Shown one piece after another: positions 1-9,311 of a DNA stretch of 64,000 nucleotides; the first letter of the stretch is position 1, and the number at the start of each line of letters is the position of its first letter. The stretch is from an uncultured Bacteroidales bacterium (lineage in GTDB: Bacteria > Bacteroidota > Bacteroidia > Bacteroidales > P3): the NCBI GenBank assembly GCA_900318175.1, contig ONJQ01000002.1, positions 124,001 to 188,000 of the forward strand, in the 5' to 3' direction. The notes beneath the pieces were generated by a model. That model did no database searches, was not told the DNA's origin, and saw nothing but the letters and a program-made list of their open reading frames with translations. Position numbers and translations under genes: made by a program.

Positions 1-3000
1 ATGTCGAGTTGCCCGTGCTGGGCAGGTAGCCGTGCTGGATGACGAAGCCGTCCCACGTGGTGCGGATGTTGAAAGCTGACGGCTGGAACAGCACCCGCCT
101 TGCGCCCGCACCGTCAAGGATGGTGGGGTTGGCGGCAAAGTCGCGCTGGGCGATGTCGTAGTCCTCCGGCTCCACCCCGGCAAAACCACCATAAACGTTC
201 ACTCCCTCCAGTGCGACGAAGGCGTTGTTGGACGTCGTATCACCATAGTAGGTGCCCGCAGCCACCCACACCTCTGCGGCCGTGCCGTGCGTCACGGCGC
301 GTACGGCGGCAACGGTCTGGGCATAATTGATGTTGTCGGTAGCGTTGATCCACGACGAGCCGTCGGCCGTGCCCGCAGCATGCTGCATCACATACACGAT
401 GGGCGACCCCGACACTGTTGTTGTAAATTGAACTTGATACCAATCACCGGGAGTCCCGTTGCAGACGTTGCGGATGCGTATACTATAGTTGGTGCCCTGA
501 GCCAACCCTGCCACCGTGCCTCCATTGGCAAGGGAGAGGGACTCATAAGCCCCGCCGGCTGTCACATTGCGCAGCTGCAGTTCGTAAGTGTTGTTGGCCA
601 CCCATTCAACCTCGGCACTGTTGGCGGTCACGTTGCGGACCACCATATTAGGACGTGGGCAGTCGGGGTCCGTTGTCTGGCAAGCGCCCATAAAACGGAT
701 GTTGGTGCGGTGGGAATTGAGTGAGGCGGCCGGTGGGTTGGCCGGATTGTAGGCAGTGCTCGTGTTGTTGAATGCGTAGGCTGCCCGCGTATCATCTGTT
801 TGATGGGTTCTAAACAGGCCGTTGTCGCAATAAGTGTACGATCCCGTGTGGTCGACCATCGCCACCAGTAGGTTGCTCGTCCCGTTGTAATGGAAAGATG
901 ACATCAAGGGGATGTTGACCCAATAATCCATGCCCGTGTTGGTGAAATTAACAGGGCCAGAATACACCAGCTCAAATCCTGTTGAGGGGAGGAATGCGGA
1001 CAGGTGTGACTGAGTGGTATGAGCCAAGTAGATGTCGATGTGCCGGGTGTCGTCGTAAGGGTATACATACTGGAATCCAATCGTGTCGATATTGTGCGCC
1101 TCAGAACCCATCTCCGTTGAGGTATAAATCTGCTGGGTGTAGGACTGGTAGTAGCAAGTGTTGGTAGGCAGGCACCATCCCCCATCCGTCGTTTCGGCGG
1201 TGCCGATAGTCAGCGGGTCGCAGTTGCCCAAGTTATGCGTGCGGAAACCGACCGTGCGGGAATAGCTGCCGAACGCCGTGTCGTCACACACTGCGCGCAC
1301 CCGCACATAATACTGCTGGTTGGTGTCGAGACCAGTCAAAAACAGATGCTCCTGAGCGGTTGTTCCGTAGAGAGTCCACTCCGTACTCGGGGTGCTGAGC
1401 TCAATTTGACAGGCTGAAGGGGATTCGGTGCCGCTGTGACGGAAGGTGATATAGGCTGAGTTGAAACCCACAGGTCCCACTGTGAGGTGGGTGACCCTTG
1501 GGCAATTCTCTATTACGCCGTTCTCGTAGCATCCGATATCCACCTGCTCGAACTGGACTCGTGGGTTGCCATCCAAGTCGGTTGTCGCAGTGACATAGTT
1601 GCTGTCGCCCGCGTCAATCAGGGCCGAACCGGTCATCAAAGTGTAATCGCCATCAGTGGGGTCGGTAAAGCGGGGATAGTTTATGCCCTCGGAAGTTCCG
1701 TCGTTGCTGTCTGAAAGCGTTATGACCGAGGCATAGCTCTCCGTTATGCCGTCGAATGCACAGTTGTGTATGATATAATTGTAATAACTATCAATAGACG
1801 AACGATTTCCATTAACCCTATTGCCCCACACCACAGAGTTGTTGAGAGTGACCTGATTGCCATAGTAAGTGTATATAGGGCTATAGCTCTCGGATTGGTT
1901 GGACACAATATCGCTATTGTTTATGGTGAGTGATGCGTAATAGTTGTAGACTCCACCACAATAATGGGCAGTGTTATTGTTAATAATACAGTTATTTATC
2001 TCGTTGTATCCAGAGTACGAATAAATGGTTCTGTAATATGAATTATTATCTTTTATGACCGACTTGTTCAATATGGTATTTACCATATAGAGGGCACCAC
2101 CATAGAGGTAACTTCCAGTCAAGGCACCATTATTGCTAATGGTGCAGCGCTCGATTGTTACTGGCCGCTCAACAATGGAAGAACTGGCGTGAATACCAGC
2201 ACCGTATATGTAGTTCCAGTTCGTAGAGACATGGTTGTCGGTAACGATGCAGTCCACCAGTCGCGTGTTACCTCGCAGTAGTGCACCGGCACCATTGCCG
2301 CTGGAAATATAACCACCAGTGATAGTCAGTCCACTGAGGATGGTCACACTATCGAAGTCGTAATCCTGATATAACACTCTGTGTAGGTTTCCACCGTGGA
2401 GGATACTGGTATTGATGGTAAAGTCACGCAACGAAAGGTCGTAGCTTGGGGGTTCATTGCCCGCGAAGCCGCCATAGACATTTACACCGTCAACCAGTGT
2501 GAATGCGTTATCAGATTGAATGTTGCCATAATAGGTGCCTGCCGCTAACCACACACTGGCAGGGCTGCCGTAGTACTGTCGATGAGCGTCGGCAATGGCT
2601 ATGGCTCTGTTCGGGTCGTTCATTGCATTATCCCAAGACGAACCGTCGCCTAAACCCGATACCTGAGGCTTGACATACACTATCTCAGAGGGTGATGGCA
2701 GCGTGGAGAAGGTAACTAATGAGAAATGAGGCGAGGTGTTGCCAGAGCAAATGGGATTGACCAAAACAATGTAGGCGCTGTATACGGCCAATCCGCTGAG
2801 GGTCGTTGTTGTATCGTTGACATAAAGGGTGTCGTAATGGTTACCCCCTTGGATTCCGTACCTCAACATATATCCACTAATACTGGATACTGGAGTCCAT
2901 GTGATGGTTGCAGAATTGTATGTGATATTCTCTACCACAATACTCTCCATGGTGGGGCATGAGCTTGTTGACGACGACTCATAGGCTCCGAGGTCTATTG

Positions 3001-5569
3001 ACCAGCCCTGACGGCGTGCTGCGCCCCCTATGTCGATACTATCGGATGGTGCCACGTTGTCGCCGCCGTCGATACAGGCAGAGTTGTCTGCAAGATGATA
3101 ATCGCCTGTTGAAGGAGACACGAAGGCTACATAATTCGAGTCGGCTGTGCCCGTGTTGCTGTGGGCGAGTGAGATGTTGAGCTGTTCTTCCGGACCGGGC
3201 AAAGCACCCTCCAATGCACAATGGTGTATGTTGCGGAAGGAATTGTAGTATTGGTTAGGACCATCACCTGTTTGGTTGCCCCATATGATGGTGTTTACAT
3301 ACGTACCTCCGTCTGAACTGTTATACACACCGCCACCATAGGTAGCCGTATTGCTCACTAAAGTGTTGTTGTAGAAAGTTCCTCCATCGTAATTGTAGTC
3401 TGTCATGCGTCCGTCAGAATATATGGCACCACCATAGGTGGTCGTGTTGCCATATATCAGGTTGTTGTCAAAAAGGCCTCCCCAGGCGTAGGCTCCGCCA
3501 CCACTTGTCTCAGCGGTGTTATATCGGATTACATTGTGGTGGACATGTGCTATTTCGCCGTTGTAGACAGTCATGCCGCCACCAAAACGTCCGCTGTTGT
3601 TTTGAATGGTACAGTTGGCTATTTCGCACTTCACATACACTCCGCCTGCAACTTCTGTTGCGGTGTTGTTCTGAATGATGCAATTGGTAACCAACGAAAT
3701 GCTGTCTTCATCGGACTCATAAGAGGAGGAATATATGCCGCCTCCCCAGCCTGCGGTGTTGCTGTCTATTACGCAGTTTTCCACCCTTGAGTTGTTGCCC
3801 GATAAGTATATTCCGCCACCCGACGAAGAGGCATTGTTGCTCCTAATCCAACAATTTGACAGTATTGTGTTTCCACCTAACAAGCATCCAGCACCGTAAG
3901 TGCTGGCACCGTGCTGGATGACGAAGCCGTCCCAACGGGTGGGGCTCTCGTTATAGCCTGAATTAATAAGCACACCGTATTGGTCTTCGCCGTCAAGGAT
4001 TGAAAACTGACTGTTGGATGTCGAAAACTGCGGACGTTGGCTAAGGCTCGTTTCGTTGCCTAAGAAACCACCATAAACATTGATTCCGTTGAATATCGCA
4101 AAGGCATAAGAATCTTCCGTACTTATATAGTACAACTTGTTGGTATCAGCGTGATAGGTGCCTACAGCCACCCAAACCTCGGGATAAGTACCGTATACTT
4201 CTCGGTTAATGGATGCGATATTGAGGGCGGTTGTGAAGTTGCCTAATGCTGTTGCCCAAGCGTGTCCGTCGGGCGTGCCAGTGGCGTTAGGCGACACATA
4301 CACTCTCTCGTATATTCCAGGCAGAGTGGTGATATAGAGTGTTCTCTCCCTCGACGTGTCCCCGTCTCCACAATATGCTCTCACCTGCACACGGTAGTCT
4401 GTCATCGGCTGCAAACCTGTGAGCGTCACCGATGTGCTGTAGACAGTCATGCTGCTGTAACCCGAAGTGCTATTGGCAGGTCCATACAGGACTATGTAGC
4501 TTTCTGCGTCACCGTACCAAGACACCGTTGCACTCGATGAGTCGGTTGCCTGTATCCAAGGCTCCACCACCGCAAAGCATGATGGGCAGGAGTAGTCGAT
4601 GGTGTCGTAAAAACCACTTGCATAGTATGCGTCATAACCGTTGAAATAGCTCACGGTGTCACCTTCAGCATCCAATACAATAATATGTCTGTTCCGTAGA
4701 ATGTAATCTTCTATGCTGCTGTTGGTCGCCTCGTATTTGAGCAACAGTGTGCCAGGGCAACCCTGAAGGCTGTAATCGTACGAATAGTCGTACCAATCTG
4801 AAGGGACTTGTGCCGTGTCCACAACTCCGCCATCAAGGGTGCAGATTAGTATTCTTCCGTCAGAAAAATTGCCAGAGTTTTCGTCTACTAAACGCACGGT
4901 ATATGTACAAGCCTCCTCATCGCACAGAGTAGCGTATACGGCACTCCTCCACTGGCTTGTGTCACCGTCGCATATCCGTGCCACATACACTTGGTAGGCG
5001 CTATAGGGCGACAAGCCGCTCAATGTTATATAATTGTCTGTCGTGGAGACTAAGGTGCCATTGCCATGGTCTATGCCATAGGGACCATACTCTACCAACC
5101 ATGTCGAAGAATCAACGGCATTCCAGCTCACAGTTAGTTGGTATGCTGTCCGGTCAGACAGATGTAAGTTAGCGGGGCGGAAACAGCCCGAACAGGAAAC
5201 CTCAATCGTTTCAAATACACCTGAATAGTCACTCATACCATTGGGACTGACGTATAGCGTGTCGCCCTCATTGTTCGTGATGATGAAGCTACACTCATAT
5301 GCCCAGCTTCCCAATGACCAAGCCAAATCTACATAGCCATCAGGGATATAGACGGTTGTCTCGCTATATGAGCCAGAGCAGGCGAAGGCATCTATCAACG
5401 AGTTGTCTTGGTATAGCAATAGTTGGTTGCCGTTCCATCCGTCACCATAACTATCATACATATAAATGTTAATAGAGCAGGAATCATTATTATTCTGTCC
5501 TGCCACTGTTGGGCTGGTTCCACAAAAACAGACCAATAATAACATGTAGAAAACATATTTTTCTTTCAT
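1..5569 (-). CDS. Giant modular surface protein, fibronectin-III and right-handed beta-helix modules (5' part, runs off window)
   Basis: One uninterrupted frame of about 1856 codons starts with ATG at 5569 and continues past position 1. Residues 1-23 are a signal peptide ending near TVAGQ. A domain with the motif DSYGDGWNG follows, then a fibronectin-like domain (about 128-215), a second start-type domain (217-325) and another fibronectin-like domain (330-415). Repeating long modules come next, each opening with VYV..NATGT.DG..W, passing through the shared phrases VYGGF.GNE and WDGFVIQHG, and running as Asn/Gly-rich beta-helix rungs (about 4325-3010, 2690-1540 and 425-1). Fibronectin-like linkers separate the modules. 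A different domain rich in Tyr/Thr lies at about 1180-720. This layout is typical of secreted Bacteroidales surface proteins. The C-terminus, where a T9SS sorting tail would be, is outside the window. Function is unknown; adhesion or glycan binding is inference. Confidence 0.88.
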   Translation of the reverse strand, partial: MKEKYVFYMLLLVCFCGTSPTVAGQNNNDSCSINIYMYDSYGDGWNGNQLLLYQDNSLIDAFACSGSYSETTVYIPDGYVDLAWSLGSWAYECSFIITNNEGDTLYVSPNGMSDYSGVFETIEVSCSGCFRPANLHLSDRTAYQLTVSWNAVDSSTWLVEYGPYGIDHGNGTLVSTTDNYITLSGLSPYSAYQVYVARICDGDTSQWRSAVYATLCDEEACTYTVRLVDENSGNFSDGRILICTLDGGVVDTAQVPSDWYDYSYDYSLQGCPGTLLLKYEATNSSIEDYILRNRHIIVLDAEGDTVSYFNGYDAYYASGFYDTIDYSCPSCFAVVEPWIQATDSSSATVSWYGDAESYIVLYGPANSTSGYSSMTVYSTSVTLTGLQPMTDYRVQVRAYCGDGDTSRERTLYITTLPGIYERVYVSPNATGTPDGHAWATALGNFTTALNIASINREVYGTYPEVWVAVGTYHADTNKLYYISTEDSYAFAIFNGINVYGGFLGNETSLSQRPQFSTSNSQFSILDGEDQYGVLINSGYNESPTRWDGFVIQHGASTYGAGCLLGGNTILSNCWIRSNNASSSGGGIYLSGNNSRVENCVIDSNTAGWGGGIYSSSYESDEDSISLVTNCIIQNNTATEVAGGVYVKCEIANCTIQNNSGRFGGGMTVYNGEIAHVHHNVIRYNTAETSGGGAYAWGGLFDNNLIYGNTTTYGGAIYSDGRMTDYNYDGGTFYNNTLVSNTATYGGGVYNSSDGGTYVNTIIWGNQTGDGPNQYYNSFRNIHHCALEGALPGPEEQLNISLAHSNTGTADSNYVAFVSPSTGDYHLADNSACIDGGDNVAPSDSIDIGGAARRQGWSIDLGAYESSSTSSCPTMESIVVENITYNSATITWTPVSSISGYMLRYGIQGGNHYDTLYVNDTTTTLSGLAVYSAYIVLVNPICSGNTSPHFSLVTFSTLPSPSEIVYVKPQVSGLGDGSSWDNAMNDPNRAIAIADAHRQYYGSPASVWLAAGTYYGNIQSDNAFTLVDGVNVYGGFAGNEPPSYDLSLRDFTINTSILHGGNLHRVLYQDYDFDSVTILSGLTITGGYISSGNGAGALLRGNTRLVDCIVTDNHVSTNWNYIYGAGIHASSSIVERPVTIERCTISNNGALTGSYLYGGALYMVNTILNKSVIKDNNSYYRTIYSYSGYNEINNCIINNNTAHYCGGVYNYYASLTINNSDIVSNQSESYSPIYTYYGNQVTLNNSVVWGNRVNGNRSSIDSYYNYIIHNCAFDGITESYASVITLSDSNDGTSEGINYPRFTDPTDGDYTLMTGSALIDAGDSNYVTATTDLDGNPRVQFEQVDIGCYENGVIENCPRVTHLTVGPVGFNSAYITFRHSGTESPSACQIELSTPSTEWTLYGTTAQEHLFLTGLDTNQQYYVRVRAVCDDTAFGSYSRTVGFRTHNLGNCDPLTIGTAETTDGGWCLPTNTCYYQSYTQQIYTSTEMGSEAHNIDTIGFQYVYPYDDTRHIDIYLAHTTQSHLSAFLPSTGFELVYSGPVNFTNTGMDYWVNIPLMSSFHYNGTSNLLVAMVDHTGSYTYCDNGLFRTHQTDDTRAAYAFNNTSTAYNPANPPAASLNSHRTNIRFMGACQTTDPDCPRPNMVVRNVTANSAEVEWVANNTYELQLRNVTAGGAYESLSLANGGTVAGLAQGTNYSIRIRNVCNGTPGDWYQVQFTTTVSGSPIVYVMQHAAGTADGSSWINATDNINYAQTVAAVRAVTHGTAAEVWVAAGTYYGDTTSNNAFVALEGVNVYGGFAGVEPEDYDIAQRDFAANPTILDGAGARRVLFQPSAFNIRTTWDGFVIQHGYLPSTGNST

Positions 5570-5710
5570 ATTATGTGTTTTTTTGTCAAACGAGTACTAA
5601 AAATATGTCTAAAGTCAAATTATATAATACTCTTGTTAATAATTCTAATATATTCTGTATAAGTATATTATAAAATAATGGTTTATTGCTATAATAGATA
5701 TTTCAAGTTA

Positions 5711-5741
5711 CAAATATAGAGATTTTTTTTGAAATACCAAA
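5711..5741 (-). promoter_or_regulatory. Bacteroidetes promoter for the giant surface protein
   Basis: On the minus strand a TTTG box (5738-5741) is followed after exactly 19 nt by TATATTTG (5711-5718), matching the Bacteroidetes -33/-7 consensus. The predicted transcript has a leader of about 135 nt before the ATG at 5569. Confidence 0.75.
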
Positions 5742-6456
5742 TACGTTATCAAGTATTAACATATATTAACAAAATACTATTCTGTTCCAAGAATGACTTT
5801 CGCTGGTACTATAGACACAACTCAATCATTAGGCTAAGTGGGCCTCTAACAGATGTAATTCTCTCCAAAGAATCAGTCTACTGATAGGCGGGAGAAAAAG
5901 GCGTAACGGACAATAGGTAGGCTGTACGTGAGACAATGAGTCCGAGTAGACAAGAAGTAGGCATTTGTTTCGGTCGAAATATGGTGGGGGCAAATACTGA
6001 TTGTATCTTTGCACCGTCGACGAGGCGGAGAGTGAGCCCCTGCCGGGGGAGCAACTGCCATCAAGGAAAAGCCGACGAGGTTTTAGCCCAAGGCAAAGGC
6101 TGCCATTGCTGGCGACCTTTTTGCTTAGGGGTAATACCTCCAGTTGCCTCAGAAAAAAAACAATGAGCGGCTTTCTGTGCAGCAATTATTGTCGGATTAC
6201 GAGTCGATATACCCCAATACCTTCTTTATATCGCGCCTTTTCGGGACACATCCATTGTGGTTACGCAGTTTGGATTTGTTCCCCCACAGGTGTGGCATTT
6301 GCAGTTCTGGATGACGTTGTTGGTTTCGGTTTTTCTTTATAGTTGTGCTACCACAGATAACGCTTTTTATTCATGACCTTTAAACGCCGCAACGCTCTGT
6401 TTGTTTCATAAAAACAGCTATTTCAGCCTACTTTTTTGTCCACTGTCCTGCACGAA
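5742..6456. other. Gene-free stretch
   Basis: There is no recognisable gene between the promoter of the giant surface protein and the terminator of the deaminase gene. Open frames of 60-118 codons exist on both strands, but they overlap each other and resemble no family I know. A promoter-like TATCTTTG at 6004-6011 (+) lacks a correctly spaced TTTG box and leads into nothing recognisable. Confidence 0.5.
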
Positions 6457-6460
6457 AAGA

Positions 6461-6492
6461 AGAAGAGGGCTTGCCGCTGCAGGTCCTCTTCT
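6461..6492 (-). terminator. Hairpin terminator after the kinase/deaminase gene
   Basis: An 8-bp stem (AGAAGAGG at 6461-6468, CCTCTTCT at 6485-6492) lies about 45 nt downstream of the stop codon at 6536. On the minus strand it is followed by a pyrimidine run (TCTTTTC). On the plus strand it is followed by CTTTTT, so it could act in both directions. Confidence 0.6.
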
Positions 6493-6535
6493 CTTTTTAG
6501 TCTTGCGGGCTAATGATGTGTGCGGGCTGCGGGGG

Positions 6536-7564
6536 CTACTGGTTGGCGTATTCTTGGATTTCGTTGTGAAAGAATTCTATCTTCACGCCGGCCTGGCGGA
6601 AGAGCTCTTCGCTCTCGGCCCCGCTGTGGTATTTGCGTTCGCAGACTACGCGGGTGATGCCGCAGTTGATGATGAGCATGGCGCAGGTGCGGCAGGGGGT
6701 CATACGGCAGTAGAGGGTGGCGCCGTCGAGGGCGATGCCGCGACGGGCGGCTTGGCAGATGGCGTTCTGCTCGGCATGGACAGTGCGGACACAGTGGGTG
6801 GTGATGCGCCCGTCGGCCTCGATGGTTTTGCGGAAGAGGTGCCCCACCTCGTCGCAATGGGGGAGGCCGGAGGGCGAACCGACATAGCCGGTGACGAGGA
6901 GCTGACGGTCCTTGACGATGACGCAGCCGGAGCGGCCACGGTCGCAGGTGGCACGCTTGGAGGCGGTGTTGGCCAGTTCCATGAAGTATTCGTCCCACGA
7001 GGGACGGCGATACATGATTTTGCCCAGGACCTCTTCCACCTGGGCGTTGAGGGCTTCGATGGAGCCATTGTTGTCGAAACGGTAGTCGGCCTGGTCGATG
7101 CAGTAGCGGAGGTTCTGCTTGTTGGGGTCGTCGTTGTCCATCTCGCGCTGCTCGTTGGCGACGAAGGTCTCGTAGTCGATATGGTCGGTCTCGCTGCCGC
7201 GGAGGACGGCACGCTCGTAGCGGACGCGGGTGTCGGCATCGACGGCAAAGAGATAGAAATTAGGCTTGCTGCGCAGGGCATTGACTTCGCCAGGGGTGCG
7301 GACGCTCTCTATGATGCAGTTGCAGCCGGAGGCTTGGGCTTGGTGGTAGAGCTGTTCGACAATCCACGAGGGGGAATGCTGCGCGCGAAGATCGTTGCCG
7401 ACGAGGGTCATGCTGTCGCGATTGACTTCGAGTCCGCGACGCTTGATCTCGTCGATGAGGAAAGCGCGGACGGAGTAGTGTGCGAAGCCTTTCGCTTTTT
7501 GCAGGTAGTCGACTATGGTGCCTTTGCCGGCCCCGAGGGTGCCTGTGATGCCGATGGTGATCAT
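6536..7564 (-). CDS. P-loop nucleotide kinase / dCMP deaminase fusion protein
   Basis: 342 residues with two domains. The N-terminal half is a P-loop NTPase of the nucleotide or dephospho-CoA kinase type, with Walker A GTLGAGKGT at residues 8-16. The C-terminal half (about 200-342) is a deoxycytidylate deaminase, with the zinc/catalytic motif HAE at 263-265 and PCRTC at 290-294. The deaminase part should convert dCMP to dUMP for dTTP synthesis; the role of the kinase half is not evident from sequence. Stand-alone bacterial dCMP deaminases are roughly half this size. A P-loop domain in front of a dCMP deaminase is also the layout of AvcD-type antiviral deaminases, though those are longer. The neighbours are purine and lipid genes, which favours a metabolic role. 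Confidence 0.85.
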   Translation of the reverse strand: MITIGITGTLGAGKGTIVDYLQKAKGFAHYSVRAFLIDEIKRRGLEVNRDSMTLVGNDLRAQHSPSWIVEQLYHQAQASGCNCIIESVRTPGEVNALRSKPNFYLFAVDADTRVRYERAVLRGSETDHIDYETFVANEQREMDNDDPNKQNLRYCIDQADYRFDNNGSIEALNAQVEEVLGKIMYRRPSWDEYFMELANTASKRATCDRGRSGCVIVKDRQLLVTGYVGSPSGLPHCDEVGHLFRKTIEADGRITTHCVRTVHAEQNAICQAARRGIALDGATLYCRMTPCRTCAMLIINCGITRVVCERKYHSGAESEELFRQAGVKIEFFHNEIQEYANQ

Positions 7565-7709
7565 TTGAATTTGTTATTATGTTTATAATTGCGCTGACTG
7601 GTGAATATAGGGAGAGGAGGGGCTACTTTCCATGTCTTGACGCCCGATCGGGGGGCTTTCTATAGCACAGGGAAGCTTCACACTGAGCCTTCAGCCATGA
7701 CTATGGCAT

Positions 7710-7740
7710 CCATATCTCATCCCTTTGGGGTGAGATATGG
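7710..7740 (-). terminator. Long hairpin downstream of purE
   Basis: A 14-bp stem (7710-7723 with 7727-7740, one G-T pair) closes on a 3-nt loop within the 223-bp gap between purE and the kinase/deaminase gene. There is no T-run on either side, so termination is plausible but not certain; it could also stabilise the purE mRNA 3' end. Confidence 0.45.
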
Positions 7741-7787
7741 AAGTCTTCTATAGTTTATTCTCACCTACATTCATCCGAAAAAGGGTG

Positions 7788-8294
7788 TCAGCATTTGTAT
7801 TTGTATTGGAGTTGGGAGAGTTCTTGGTTGGCTTTGACGATTTTGTTCTTAAGGCCAGCCTTGTAGGCGGTGAGCTTCTGCATGAGGTTGCAGTCCGACA
7901 GGGCGAGCATCTGCATGGCCAGGATGGCGGCGTTCTGAGCGCCGTTGATAGCCACTGTGGCCACGGGGATTCCCGGAGGCATCTGGAGTATGGCCAGGGT
8001 GGCGTCGAGGCCTTCAAGAGTGCTGCCTTTGATGGGGACACCGATGACGGGCAGGGGCGTCTCGGCGGCAATGACGCCCGGGAGGGCCGCTGCCATGCCG
8101 GCTCCGGCAATGATGACTTTGATGCCACGGGAGGCGGCACCGCGGGCAAAGTCGGAGACTTCGGCGGGTGTGCGGTGGGCAGAGAGGGCATTGACCTCAA
8201 AGGGGATTTCCATCTCTTCAAAAAACTGACAGGCTTTCTCCATAACGGGAAGGTCGGAGGTAGAGCCCATGATGATGCTGACTATTGGGTTCAT
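7788..8294 (-). CDS. purE: N5-carboxyaminoimidazole ribonucleotide mutase PurE
   Basis: 168 residues, the normal length for class I PurE. It converts N5-CAIR to CAIR in de novo purine synthesis in the cytoplasm. The start MNPIVSIIMGSTSD carries the phosphate-binding GSTSD. SAHRTP, GAGMAAALPG and GVPIKG are the family's substrate-binding loops. It lies 9 nt downstream of gpsA on the same strand and is probably cotranscribed with it. A second purine gene, purL, lies upstream in the same run. Confidence 0.97.
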   Translation of the reverse strand: MNPIVSIIMGSTSDLPVMEKACQFFEEMEIPFEVNALSAHRTPAEVSDFARGAASRGIKVIIAGAGMAAALPGVIAAETPLPVIGVPIKGSTLEGLDATLAILQMPPGIPVATVAINGAQNAAILAMQMLALSDCNLMQKLTAYKAGLKNKIVKANQELSQLQYKYKC

Positions 8295-8303
8295 GGTGAG
8301 GGG

Positions 8304-9311
8304 TTAATTGTTGTTAGAGGTTCGTATTTGCCAAGCACGGAGGATGACTTCGGGACGGGCGTTTTCGTAGAGTATCATGTAGACGGCTTGGGCAATGGGC
8401 ATTTCAATATGGTGTTCTCGCCGCACTTTTTCAAGGCTCTTGACAGCGTAATAGCCTTCGGCAATCATGTGCATCTCAAGTTGAGCGCTCTTGACAGTGT
8501 AGCCACGACCTATCATGGTGCCAAAGGTACGGTTGCGACTGAGTTGCGAGTAGCAGGTGACAAGCAGATCGCCAACGTATGGAGGCATATTTTGGGGAGA
8601 GATCTTGACAAACGTGTCAGGCTGCATGACTTTGAGGAAGGAACGCATCTCAGGAAGGGTGTAGCTGACAAGGACAGCCATAAGGTTGTCGCCACTGCCC
8701 ATGCCTTTGCAGATGCCTGCGGCAACGGCATAGATGTTTTTCAGCGCGGTGGCGAATTGGATGCCGCGCATGTCGGAGGAGTAAGAAATGTTGATGTAGC
8801 GGCAACGAAGCTGCTGCATGACAGTCTCGGCCAATTGATGGTTGGGTGAGGCGGCGGTGATGAAGGTGAGGCGTTCGCGCGCCACCTCCTCGGCATGGGT
8901 GGGACCGCTGATAATGGCCAACTGCTCTTGGGGCACTTGATAGCAGTGTTGCAGGTAGTCGGTGACAATCATATCGACTTCGGGCACAAAACCTTTGATG
9001 GCAGAAACGAGTTGCCGCTGCCTGAGTGTGGCGGGGTCTATCAATTGAAGAGCAGCGTGCAGGAACGCCGTGGGGATGACGAGATAGATGATTTCGCACC
9101 GGTCAGCTACCTCTTGCGGGGTGCTGCATATTTCGATACGTGCAGGGTCTATGGTTACCTCGCCGAGGTAGCGGTTGTTGTGGCCGTGCTTGAGAAGACT
9201 TTTGCGTATCTCAGGTTCACGGACATACCAACACACCCGAGCAGAGGGCTGTTCCAGCAGCAGTTTGACAACAGCGGTGGCCCATGAGCCGCTTCCGAGA
9301 ACTCCTATCAT
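8304..9311 (-). CDS. gpsA: NAD(P)H-dependent glycerol-3-phosphate dehydrogenase GpsA
   Basis: 335 residues. It reduces dihydroxyacetone phosphate to sn-glycerol-3-phosphate, the backbone for phospholipids. The dinucleotide-binding motif GVLGSGSWATA is at the N-terminus. IKGF, SGPTHAEEVA and ATALKNIYAVAAGI carry the substrate and catalytic residues (the lysine of LKN is catalytic in the family). The ATG overlaps the stop codon of pepD by 4 nt (9308-9311), which indicates translational coupling. The C-terminus ends in a short Asn-rich tail. Confidence 0.96.
   Translation of the reverse strand: MIGVLGSGSWATAVVKLLLEQPSARVCWYVREPEIRKSLLKHGHNNRYLGEVTIDPARIEICSTPQEVADRCEIIYLVIPTAFLHAALQLIDPATLRQRQLVSAIKGFVPEVDMIVTDYLQHCYQVPQEQLAIISGPTHAEEVARERLTFITAASPNHQLAETVMQQLRCRYINISYSSDMRGIQFATALKNIYAVAAGICKGMGSGDNLMAVLVSYTLPEMRSFLKVMQPDTFVKISPQNMPPYVGDLLVTCYSQLSRNRTFGTMIGRGYTVKSAQLEMHMIAEGYYAVKSLEKVRREHHIEMPIAQAVYMILYENARPEVILRAWQIRTSNNN

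Noticed and set aside
5829..6342. Overlapping frames of 76-118 codons on both strands in the gap before the deaminase gene
   Set aside because: No family resemblance, mutually overlapping, no convincing promoter; left as non-coding.
6401..7588. 395-codon plus-strand frame over the kinase/deaminase gene
   Set aside because: Ala/Gly/Val-rich shadow of a gene with complete P-loop and deaminase motifs on the minus strand.
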